DNA of 64,000 bases from Clostridium sp. Marseille-P3244 (GTDB taxonomy: Bacteria > Bacillota > Clostridia > Lachnospirales > Lachnospiraceae), in NCBI RefSeq assembly GCF_900120155.1, contig NZ_LT635549.1, positions 992,001-1,056,000 on the forward strand. Direction: 5' to 3'. The translations under genes and the position numbers were made by a program. Positions 25,023 through 32,734 of the stretch are shown piece by piece. Every line of letters starts with the position of its first letter. The stretch's first letter is position 1. Under the pieces are notes generated by a model. It saw nothing but the letters and a program-made list of their open reading frames with translations, made no database searches and had not been told where the DNA came from.

Positions 25023-26546
25023 ATGCAAGAAACCGCCAATAGGCAAGCAATTCTGAAAATGGACGGCATATATAAACGCTTCTACAGCGTACAGGCGCTT
25101 AAAGGCGTCTCTCTGGAACTCTTCCCCGGAGAAATCCTTGCCCTTATAGGAGAAAACGGAGCAGGGAAAAGTACATTGATGCGTGTCCTGATGGGGATCG
25201 AAAAGAAGGACGCAGGCGCGATCTACTTAAACGGTGAAGAGATCAATCCGACGATGCCGGTTGAAGCAGAACATTACGGTATCGGTATGGTATTTCAGGA
25301 GCAGGCACTTTTTCCGAACCTAAGCGTCGCGGAAAATATTTTTCTCGGCCGGGAAGGCAATATGATAACCGCGAATTTCCTGCACTGGAAAAAAATGTAC
25401 AGTGAGGCGGAAATGATACTGGATAAAGTAAATCTGGGTCATATCAGCCCGAAAACAAGAGTAGAGAAACTGAGTTTTTCCGAAAGACAGATGGTGGAAC
25501 TTGCCCGTGTCTTATATCCGGCAGTACGCAATCAGAGAAAAGGCATCATTATCCTCGATGAACCGACAGCAGTCCTGTCGCCGGGTGAGGTGGAAAAACT
25601 CTTTGAAGTAGTTAATTCACTGAGGGAACATGCATCATTCGTTTTTATTTCCCATCAGCTGGAAGAAGTAGTGCAGTACACAGACCGGGTCGAGGTGATG
25701 CGGGACGGAGAAAATGTCGGAGGTCTGCAGACCAAAGATGCCACGGTCAAGAAGCTTCAGGAAATGATGGTTGGACGTGAGTTCTCACATGATTTTTACC
25801 TGGCAAGCGATTTAAGAGAGCCGGAAGAGGAAACGGTCCTTGAGCTGAACGATGTCTCTTCAGATGCAGTCAACCATGTCACGTTCAGGCTAAGAAAAGG
25901 AGAAATCCTCGGGATCGCGGGCCTGATGGGCTGCGGGAAAGAGAATCTGGCAAAAGTGATCTTTGGCGATGAGCCGGTGACAGGCGGAACAATTACTGCG
26001 GGAAACAAGGTTGTAAACAGCAGTATAAAGAAAGCGGTGGAGGCCGGGATCGGCTATCTGCCCAGCGACCGCCGAAGCGAAGGAATCCTTGATACGATGT
26101 CGGTAGGCCAGAATATTACAGTGGCAAATCTGGATCATTTTATCACAGGAGTATTCTTAAGCAAATCAAAAGAAAATGACTGTGTCAATGAATATATTGA
26201 ACGATTGAAGATAAAAACCACTTCCGGGAAGACACCGATCATAAATCTGTCAGGAGGAAATCAGCAGAAAGCGATCCTGGCAAGATGGCTTTCGAGAAAG
26301 CCGGATATCATTATTATGGAACAGCCGACCAGGGGCATTGACGTCGGCGCCAAGCAGGAGATATACAGGATCATGCGTGATCTTGCGGACGAGGGGGTTT
26401 CGATCCTTGTCATCTCTGACGAGATGCCTGAGCTCATTGGGCTGTCAAACCGCATACTGACTATGCGAAAAGGCGTTATTACCGGAGAAATTGATTGCAA
26501 GGAGGATATACCGAATGAAAACGACATCATCCAACACATCACCTGA
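25023..26546 (+). CDS. Sugar ABC transporter ATP-binding protein (two domains)
   Basis: A 507-residue RbsA/MglA-type ATPase with two nucleotide-binding domains. Domain 1 has Walker A GENGAGKST and Walker B LDEPTAVLSP, but an atypical signature LSFSERQMVEL. Domain 2 has the usual degenerate Walker A (GLMGCGKEN) and a good LSGGNQQK, but its Walker B reads MEQPTRGIDVGAK where the family has LDEPTRG. The Asp is replaced by Glu and the catalytic Glu by Gln. The domain 2 site may therefore bind but not hydrolyse ATP. It overlaps the permease gene by 32 bp. Confidence 0.93.
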   Translation: MQETANRQAILKMDGIYKRFYSVQALKGVSLELFPGEILALIGENGAGKSTLMRVLMGIEKKDAGAIYLNGEEINPTMPVEAEHYGIGMVFQEQALFPNLSVAENIFLGREGNMITANFLHWKKMYSEAEMILDKVNLGHISPKTRVEKLSFSERQMVELARVLYPAVRNQRKGIIILDEPTAVLSPGEVEKLFEVVNSLREHASFVFISHQLEEVVQYTDRVEVMRDGENVGGLQTKDATVKKLQEMMVGREFSHDFYLASDLREPEEETVLELNDVSSDAVNHVTFRLRKGEILGIAGLMGCGKENLAKVIFGDEPVTGGTITAGNKVVNSSIKKAVEAGIGYLPSDRRSEGILDTMSVGQNITVANLDHFITGVFLSKSKENDCVNEYIERLKIKTTSGKTPIINLSGGNQQKAILARWLSRKPDIIIMEQPTRGIDVGAKQEIYRIMRDLADEGVSILVISDEMPELIGLSNRILTMRKGVITGEIDCKEDIPNENDIIQHIT

Positions 26547-27513
26547 CACAGTACAGAAGAAAGGAAAAAGAGATATCGATTATTCTCTGTTTATCGCTCC
26601 TGTACTGCTTATAATATGCGTTGTATTTTTTACGATCATCAATCCGAGATTTATATCTCTGGCTAATATTATGAATATCCTGCGCCAGGGCGGACCTCTT
26701 TTCATTGTTTCGTTTGGTCTGTGCGCGGTCATCCTGACCGGAAGTATTGATATTTCTTCCGACGGTATGATGAGTCTCTGCGGAATCTGTTCGGTTATGC
26801 TGGCGAACATTTATACAGGCGGCGGCGGATGGGTCAGCCTGCTGTTCGGAGTGGGCATAGGACTGGTATTCGGGATTTTTATGGGGGTTCTTGTATCTTA
26901 TGTAAGGCTTCCATCGTTTCTTGTGACGTATGGTACTTCTACGATATGTCGGGGAATTGCTCTGATTATATCAGGCGGAGTCGCGCAGAGTACAGCGTTT
27001 AATGCGTTTAAGAAAATGGGGAACGGAAATGTATTCGGATTTTTCCCGACAATGGCAATATTCGCGATCGTGATTTTCGTTCTGATGCATATACTCACGA
27101 AAAAAACAAAATACGGCCGTTCTCTGTATGCGATCGGATCTAATGAGAGGGTCGCGGGGCTCTGCGGACTGCCGACAAGAAAATATAAACTGATATCGTT
27201 TATGATAGCCGGAGCGTGTACCGGTCTGGCCGGAGTACTTATGAGCGCGCGTCTCGGCGCCGGAACACATGCGCAGGGCGAAGGAATGTCTCTGGATGCC
27301 ATCGCGGCGGTTGTTATGGGCGGGACGTCTCTTTCCGGAGGAAAGGGAAGCGTGGCCAGATGTATTACAGGTGTATTTGTTATCCTGATGCTGAATAACG
27401 GACTCAACCTTATGGGGGTGTCTCCTCATGTACAGGTGCTGGTCAAAGGTATCGTAGTCATACTTGCGGTCGCTGCGTCTAAAGACTGGAAGAGCAAGGA
27501 AATTGTCAAATAA
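26515..27513 (+). CDS. Sugar ABC transporter permease, RbsC family
   Basis: A 332-residue permease of the ribose/xylose type. The ATG at 26515 is chosen because AAGGAGG lies 9 bases upstream inside the end of the ATPase gene; the longer frame from 26491 has no such site. A cytoplasmic N-terminal tail of about 25 residues precedes the first helix. Family loops are GSIDISSDGMMSL near residue 75 and GGTSLSGGKGS near 270. It completes the module B importer with the lipoprotein and the ATPase. Confidence 0.92.
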   Translation: MKTTSSNTSPDTVQKKGKRDIDYSLFIAPVLLIICVVFFTIINPRFISLANIMNILRQGGPLFIVSFGLCAVILTGSIDISSDGMMSLCGICSVMLANIYTGGGGWVSLLFGVGIGLVFGIFMGVLVSYVRLPSFLVTYGTSTICRGIALIISGGVAQSTAFNAFKKMGNGNVFGFFPTMAIFAIVIFVLMHILTKKTKYGRSLYAIGSNERVAGLCGLPTRKYKLISFMIAGACTGLAGVLMSARLGAGTHAQGEGMSLDAIAAVVMGGTSLSGGKGSVARCITGVFVILMLNNGLNLMGVSPHVQVLVKGIVVILAVAASKDWKSKEIVK

Positions 27514-27525
27514 GGAGGCTCTCTT

Positions 27526-28575
27526 ATGGGGAATACTATGAAGGCTGTCGTATTCAGTAAACTGGGCGAGATCAGACTGGAAGAACGCCCGGTTCCGGTT
27601 ATCAGACATCCGAAAGACGCGATCGTGCGAGTGACCATGGCGGCAATCTGCTCCAGTGATATACATATTAAGCACGGTATGATAGCGCGCGCCAAAGAAG
27701 GCGTAATCCTTGGACACGAGATCGTAGGCGAGGTTGTGGAGACCGGGCCGGATGTATGTAAGTTAAAAAAGGGAGACCGTGTAACTGTCAATAACGAGAC
27801 TTTTTGCGGAGAGTGCTTTTACTGCAAAAGAGGATATGTAAATAACTGTGTAAACGGCGGATGGATGCTGGGATGTGTGGAAGACGGCGGCCAGGCGGAA
27901 TATGTACGGGTGGCTTACGCGGATAATTGCTGCGACCTGATCCCTGACGGTGTTTCCGATGAGCAGGCAATGCTCGTGGGGGATGTTCTGGCCACAGGAT
28001 TCTGGGCAGCGGAGATCGGTGAGCTGCATCCGGGAGATACTGCCGTTGTCCTGGGGGCCGGTCCAACCGGGCTGTGCACTTCTATCTGCGCGAGACTGTA
28101 CAGTCCCGCAAGGCTGATTTCTGTCGATATTTCCGACGAGAGGCTTGCGTTCGCGAAACGGCACGGATACGCGGATATAACGATCAATTCATCCAGAGAA
28201 GATGTGGAAGAAATTGTAAAAAGTCTTACAGACGGAAGGGGAGCCGACCGTTTATTTGAATGCGCGGGAGGAAAAAATACATTTGGGATGGCGTGGCAGA
28301 CCACGCGTCCCAGCGGTATCGTATGTCTTGTGGCGCATTATGAAGAGGATCCTCAGAAACTTCCGCTGCGCAGGATGTACGGGAAAAATTTAGTTTTTAA
28401 AACCGGCGGCGTACATGCCAATGCCTGCGCGAAAACACTTGACCTGATCAAGGAAGGAAAACTGGATACCGCTCCGCTGATCACACACCGCTACGCGCTG
28501 AAGGACGCGCTGGAAGGGTACCGTTTGTTTGAAAATCAGGAAGACGGCGTGATCAAAGTTGTATTGACACCCTGA
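27526..28575 (+). CDS. Zinc-dependent alcohol dehydrogenase (MDR family), copy B
   Basis: A 349-residue paralogue of the enzyme at 14823-15878. Catalytic and structural zinc ligands are kept (AAICSSDIHIKHG, GHE, CGECFYCKRGYVNNC), as is the NAD-type Rossmann motif VLGAGPTGL followed by VDISDE. Both copies keep the C-terminal pattern MYGKNLVFKTGGVHA. The strong similarity suggests that modules A and B deliver chemically similar alcohols or aldehydes. It is 12 bp downstream of the permease gene. Confidence 0.93.
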   Translation: MGNTMKAVVFSKLGEIRLEERPVPVIRHPKDAIVRVTMAAICSSDIHIKHGMIARAKEGVILGHEIVGEVVETGPDVCKLKKGDRVTVNNETFCGECFYCKRGYVNNCVNGGWMLGCVEDGGQAEYVRVAYADNCCDLIPDGVSDEQAMLVGDVLATGFWAAEIGELHPGDTAVVLGAGPTGLCTSICARLYSPARLISVDISDERLAFAKRHGYADITINSSREDVEEIVKSLTDGRGADRLFECAGGKNTFGMAWQTTRPSGIVCLVAHYEEDPQKLPLRRMYGKNLVFKTGGVHANACAKTLDLIKEGKLDTAPLITHRYALKDALEGYRLFENQEDGVIKVVLTP

Positions 28576-28608
28576 TTTGGGCATTAATTATTATGAAGGA
28601 GACAGATT

Positions 28609-29280
28609 ATGAATATACCGAAAATTGATAAAGCGGTAATAGAAGAATATAAAAAACTTGACTCTACCAGTATCTCAGACGCGATGGACAAGATCGGGCT
28701 TCCCGCAGGACTGTATGGAATCAAGCCGATCGTTCCGGGAACTGTTATGTGTGGGCAGGCTTTTACGGTCAGATATGTTCCGTGCGGCGAGGTCAAGGGA
28801 ACGGTAGGAGATTTTCTTGATGATGTGGAGCCGGGGCAGGTATGTGTCCTGGATAACGGCGGCAGAGATTATTGTACTGTCTGGGGAGACATTATGGCAA
28901 TGGCCGCTTCTTTGAAAGGGATTGAAGGGACGTTGATCTACGGTGTATGCCGCGACATTAAGGACATCCGGAATATCAGATATCCGATCTTTTCTAACGG
29001 CTACTATATGGTGACTGGAAAAGACAGAGTAGAGGTGGCAGCAGTGAATGAACCGGTGACTGTCGCGGGACTAAAGGTGTGCCCGGGGGATCTCATTTTC
29101 GGTGATGACACAGGGGCGCTGGTGATCCCGTTTGACAAGGTGGAGCAGGTGCTGGGGATCGCGAAAGAAATAGAAAAGAAAGAAGAAATGATCCGTCAGT
29201 ATGTAAAAGGAGGAATGTCCCTGAGGGAGGCACGGGCCCAGACAGGGTACCATCATCTGCAGACAAAAGAGGCAGAATAA
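28609..29280 (+). CDS. RraA family protein (HMG/CHA aldolase-like), copy 4
   Basis: A 223-residue near-duplicate of copy 3 (19782-20453), with STSISDAMDKIG, the Arg-Asp pair in YGVCRDIKDIR and the metal region VLDNGGRDYCTVWGD. It is the last gene of module B and is followed by a terminator shared with the convergent GntR gene. The strict conservation of the active-site region between the copies argues for the same reaction in both modules, probably cleavage or decarboxylation that yields a central metabolite. Confidence 0.92.
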   Translation: MNIPKIDKAVIEEYKKLDSTSISDAMDKIGLPAGLYGIKPIVPGTVMCGQAFTVRYVPCGEVKGTVGDFLDDVEPGQVCVLDNGGRDYCTVWGDIMAMAASLKGIEGTLIYGVCRDIKDIRNIRYPIFSNGYYMVTGKDRVEVAAVNEPVTVAGLKVCPGDLIFGDDTGALVIPFDKVEQVLGIAKEIEKKEEMIRQYVKGGMSLREARAQTGYHHLQTKEAE

Positions 29281-29290
29281 TAAGATCATC

Positions 29291-29351
29291 AAAAAAAGAG
29301 CCGCGGTTCTGTCAGGCATCCCCCCTGTCTGACGGAGTCGTGGTTCTTTTT
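29291..29351. terminator. Bidirectional terminator between module B and its GntR gene
   Basis: An A-rich and a T-rich end flank a long hairpin: AAAAAGAGCCGCG (from 29293) pairs with CGTGGTTCTTTTT (to 29351), with an inner GTCAG/CTGAC stem. It has a U tract in both directions and so serves the converging genes. Confidence 0.75.
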
Positions 29352-29363
29352 AAATACGCCATT

Positions 29364-30053
29364 TTAGTCTATGAAATTCTTTTTCTGCTGTCTTGCCTTC
29401 TTGATGGCGGCAAGAGGCTTGCTGTACTCACGGATCGTCTGTTCTTCCACCTGATTTAAATGTTCCCCAAGCAGCTTTTTGGCCCGTTCAACATCTCGGT
29501 CTTTCATTGCTTTGACAATGTTCAGATGAATGGATTTCGACCGGTTAAAATGTTCGGGATCCCGCGCGGAAATGCGGTTTACAATAGCGAACTGGGCAAG
29601 AAGCATATTGTAAAATTTCTCAAGCCGTAAATTGTTCCCATAGGAAATAATAGAAGAATGCAGAAGTTTATTCGCGTCAAAATATTCCTGCGCGGATGAT
29701 CTCTCATTCAGGTTCTCAAAAGCATCCTGTAATTTATCCAGCGTATCGTCATCGATATACATACAGGCAGAAGAAAGAGAGTGGAGCTCGAACATCCTGC
29801 GGAGTTCAAAAATTTCTTCCAGATCCCGGACTGTAATGTCAGTTACGAAAGTCCCTCTGCCCAGATAATGTGATACCAGTCCGTTGGCTTCCATACGTTT
29901 CAGGGCTTCCCGTACAGGGGAACGGCTCAGACCAAGTTTTTTTCCTACGTCCTGTTCAGCGATCGGGGAGCCGAGTGGAATTTCTCCGGAAAGGATCCCC
30001 TCATACAGATAATCGTAAACTTTATTGACTGCTGCGGATGTACCGCCAGACAT
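29364..30053 (-). CDS. GntR family regulator, FCD subfamily (module B)
   Basis: A 229-residue regulator, paralogous to the one encoded at 8958-9638. The winged helix spans residues 5-75 with recognition helix SRSPVREALKRME, and the helical FCD domain fills the rest. It is convergent with module B and shares its terminator, an arrangement typical for a local repressor. The matching operator would be ATTGTATACAAT at 22838. It likely senses a carboxylic-acid intermediate. The C-terminus ends in a Lys/Gln-rich tail absent from the paralogue. Confidence 0.92.
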   Translation of the reverse strand: MSGGTSAAVNKVYDYLYEGILSGEIPLGSPIAEQDVGKKLGLSRSPVREALKRMEANGLVSHYLGRGTFVTDITVRDLEEIFELRRMFELHSLSSACMYIDDDTLDKLQDAFENLNERSSAQEYFDANKLLHSSIISYGNNLRLEKFYNMLLAQFAIVNRISARDPEHFNRSKSIHLNIVKAMKDRDVERAKKLLGEHLNQVEEQTIREYSKPLAAIKKARQQKKNFID

Positions 30054-30264
30054 ATAACCGCCTCCAAACTATGCGCCGAACTATGCGGAACGCGCAAATT
30101 TCTTCTTTCATTATAAAGGACGGAAAATACATTTGCAATTGAAATATTCGATTTGAAGAATGTACCAAAAACAGATCCTTGCTTTTCCATGGTAGGGGAG
30201 TTACGATAACTGTTATGGAAGAAGAAAAGTGATCAAAACGATTGTAGACGGAAAGGAGCATAGC

Positions 30265-30870
30265 ATGACAGAACGTGAAAAATCGGAAAAAGGATTCTGG
30301 TACGACGCAAATAATGATGATGAATTGGCAGAATTAAGAGAGAACGCAGATGTACTGTGCCATCAGCTCAATTATATGTCTCCCGCGGCGGCGGAGAAAA
30401 GAGAAGAGATCCTGAAGGCTCTTCTGCCAAACCGGGGGAAGAATACTACTATATTAACGCCTTTCTATACAGATTACGGATATAACTGTTTTATCGGAGA
30501 CAATACATTTATCAACCACAATGCGTATCTTATGGACGGCGCTCCGGTGAGAATAGGTGCCTTCTGTTTTATCGGTCCGAATTGTGGAATGTATACGGCG
30601 GCACACCCCCTGCTTGCGGAGGAACGGGATCAGGGCTTTGAAAAGGCAATGCCGATCGTGATCGGGGATCATGTATGGATCGGAGCGGATGTCACGATAC
30701 TTCCCGGGGTAACTATCGGAGAAAATGCGGTGATCGGAGCAGGAAGTGTCGTTACAAAAGATATCCCGGCGCAAGTGATCGCTGTGGGCAATCCTTGCCG
30801 TATCCTCCGGAAAATCACGGAAAAGGACAGTATAAAACGGGATATGGAAAAGGAAAAGCAGAAAGATTAA
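30265..30870 (+). CDS. Maltose/galactoside O-acetyltransferase-type hexapeptide protein
   Basis: A 201-residue LacA/Maa-like acetyltransferase. The N-terminal helical cap ([20 protein letters not shown]) is followed by left-handed beta-helix hexapeptide repeats, for example [13 protein letters not shown] and [16 protein letters not shown]. The catalytic His is in MYTAAHPL. It transfers acetyl from acetyl-CoA to a sugar or other hydroxyl. The ATG at 30265 has AAAGGA upstream; a frame extending to 30229 is possible but lacks one. It is divergent from the GntR gene and otherwise unlinked in function to its neighbours. Confidence 0.9.
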   Translation: MTEREKSEKGFWYDANNDDELAELRENADVLCHQLNYMSPAAAEKREEILKALLPNRGKNTTILTPFYTDYGYNCFIGDNTFINHNAYLMDGAPVRIGAFCFIGPNCGMYTAAHPLLAEERDQGFEKAMPIVIGDHVWIGADVTILPGVTIGENAVIGAGSVVTKDIPAQVIAVGNPCRILRKITEKDSIKRDMEKEKQKD

Positions 30871-30878
30871 GCAGGACA

Positions 30879-30907
30879 TTGACATTTTAAATATTTGTGC
30901 ATACAAT
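30879..30907 (+). promoter_or_regulatory. Consensus promoter of the ABC exporter-MarR operon
   Basis: TTGACA at 30879-30884, exactly 17 bp, then TACAAT at 30902-30907. The -10 lies inside the palindrome at 30899-30932, so a bound repressor would block polymerase directly. Confidence 0.85.
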
Positions 30908-30932
30908 AGTTGTATATACAACTATTGTATGC
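30899..30932. promoter_or_regulatory. 34-bp perfect palindrome, probable MarR operator
   Basis: Each half reads GCATACAATAGTTGTAT and the second half is its exact reverse complement. The site covers the -10 and the transcription start. The MarR-family gene at the end of the operon (34562) is the natural repressor, giving autoregulation that drug binding would relieve. Confidence 0.85.
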
Positions 30933-30939
30933 GGCAAGG

Positions 30940-30969
30940 ATAACGGAGCTGTCGTCTCCGTTATTTTTT
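30940..30969 (+). terminator. Intrinsic terminator in the exporter leader (possible attenuator)
   Basis: A 9-bp perfect stem (30940-30948 with 30956-30964) with a 7-base loop is followed by five further T residues. It lies after the operon promoter and 38 bases before the first exporter gene, so it must be read through for expression. A four-codon frame (30929-30943) runs into its first arm but has no clear ribosome binding site. Confidence 0.7.
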
Positions 30970-31006
30970 CTGCCGGGTAAAAAAGGAAAGGCGGGAAGAA
31001 GACAGG

Positions 31007-32734
31007 ATGATCCGACGTATTTTTTCTTATGCGGGACAATATAAAAAATACCTGGTCCTGGCGGCATTGTGCGTGGCCGCGGAATCCATGTTTGAACTGT
31101 TGATCCCTCTGATCATGGCAAATATTGTCGATATCGGAGTGGCGGAAGGAAACAGAGCCTATATCTTTGAACAGGGAGGCTGGATGATCCTGTGCGCAGT
31201 CCTGGCCCTTCTGCTCGGAATCGGAAGCGCGAAATTTTCCGCCATTGCCGGGCAGGGACTGGGCGCCAATCTGCGGGAGGCAGAGTACGGGAAGCTTCAG
31301 CAGTTTTCTTTTGCCAACATTGATCATTTTCAGCTGTCCTCACTTGTCACCAGGATGACAAGTGATGTGACAAATATCCAGAACAGCATCTCTGCGGGAA
31401 TGCGGCCCGCTTGCAGGGGTCCTGTCATGCTGGTGGCGGCCACGGCGGTGGCATTTTCTATTAATACAAAGCTGGCGGTGGTCTTCCTTGTAGCACTTCC
31501 GACTCTGGGGATCTGCCTGTATCTGATCATAAAGAACGTGCGGCCTTTGTACGCCAGGATGCAGAACGCAATTGATCTGGTCAACAGGATTATACAGGAA
31601 AATCTTACTGCCATCCGGGTCGTCAAGGCTTATGTGCGGGGAGAGTATGAGATCAGGAAATTCGGGGAAGTGAACAGCAATCTTCAGACCCAGTCAGAAC
31701 GGGCTTTCCGGCTGGCCACTACAAATATGGCGGCGATGCAGTTTGTTATGTATGGCACGATCCTGAGCATCCTCTGGTTTGGCGGAGGTATGATCCGGGT
31801 CGGTTCCATGCAGATGGGAGAACTGACCGGATTCTTAAGCTATGTGCTGCAGATCTTGAATTCCCTGATGATGATCTCCAATATTTTTCTTATGCTGACC
31901 CGTTCGCTGGCTTCGGGGAAGAGGATCACAGAGGTGCTGGACGAGGAAATTGATATCAGGGAAGACAGGGCAGAGGATATCGAAGTAACTGCCGGAGAGA
32001 TTGAATTCAAACATGTCTACTTTAAATATAAAGAAGAGGCGGCGGAGTATGTCCTCTCAGACATCGATCTTCATATCCGGGCAGGCCAGACTGTGGGGAT
32101 TGTCGGGCAGACCGGATCAGCCAAGACGACCCTGGTCCAGCTGATCCCCAGGCTGTATGACATATCTTCAGGAGAACTTCTGATCGACGGGATCCCGGTA
32201 TGGCAGTATCCATTGAAACACTTAAGAGACGCCGTCGCGGTGGTCCTTCAGAAGAACACCCTGTTTTCCGGAACACTGCGGGAAAATCTTCTATGGGGCG
32301 ATAAGGACGCGTCTCAGGAAGAGATCGAGGAGGCGTGCAGGATCGCGGGAGCAGACGAGTTTATCGGTCGTCTGGAGAATGGATATGACACAGAGATGGG
32401 GCAGGGAGGCGTAAATGTTTCCGGAGGACAGAAACAGAGACTCTGTATCGCGCGGGCGATTTTAAAGAAACCAAAAGTACTGATCCTTGACGACTCTACC
32501 AGCGCGGTGGATACGGCGACAGAATCCCGGATACGCAAGATGCTTTCAGAAAAGCTTCCCCATATGACGAAGATCGTGATCGCGCAGCGCATATCTTCCG
32601 TCCGTCACGCGGACCAGATCGTGGTATTGGAAGACGGAAAGATCTGTGGTGTCGGAACCCATGAAGAACTGCTGGCGCACAATCAGATCTATCAGGAGAT
32701 CTATGATTCTCAGAAGGAAGGGGCTGATCTGTAA
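31007..32734 (+). CDS. Heterodimeric multidrug-type ABC exporter, subunit with degenerate ATP site
   Basis: A 575-residue half-transporter: six membrane helices (about residues 15-300) followed by a nucleotide-binding domain. Walker A reads GQTGSAKTT with Ala for the last Gly. Walker B reads LILDDSTSAVD, with Asp in place of the catalytic Glu, and the H-loop reads IAQR with Gln for His. The signature VSGGQKQ is canonical. This is the pattern of the non-hydrolysing half in heterodimers such as TM287/288, LmrCD and BmrCD. The stop codon overlaps the partner's ATG (TAATG). Export of drugs or lipids is likely; the substrate is unknown. Confidence 0.93.
   Translation: MIRRIFSYAGQYKKYLVLAALCVAAESMFELLIPLIMANIVDIGVAEGNRAYIFEQGGWMILCAVLALLLGIGSAKFSAIAGQGLGANLREAEYGKLQQFSFANIDHFQLSSLVTRMTSDVTNIQNSISAGMRPACRGPVMLVAATAVAFSINTKLAVVFLVALPTLGICLYLIIKNVRPLYARMQNAIDLVNRIIQENLTAIRVVKAYVRGEYEIRKFGEVNSNLQTQSERAFRLATTNMAAMQFVMYGTILSILWFGGGMIRVGSMQMGELTGFLSYVLQILNSLMMISNIFLMLTRSLASGKRITEVLDEEIDIREDRAEDIEVTAGEIEFKHVYFKYKEEAAEYVLSDIDLHIRAGQTVGIVGQTGSAKTTLVQLIPRLYDISSGELLIDGIPVWQYPLKHLRDAVAVVLQKNTLFSGTLRENLLWGDKDASQEEIEEACRIAGADEFIGRLENGYDTEMGQGGVNVSGGQKQRLCIARAILKKPKVLILDDSTSAVDTATESRIRKMLSEKLPHMTKIVIAQRISSVRHADQIVVLEDGKICGVGTHEELLAHNQIYQEIYDSQKEGADL

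Noticed and set aside
30929..30943. A four-codon leader peptide (MRQG) as a certain gene
   Set aside because: There is no ribosome binding site upstream and the frame could be chance. It is kept only as a possibility in the attenuation finding.
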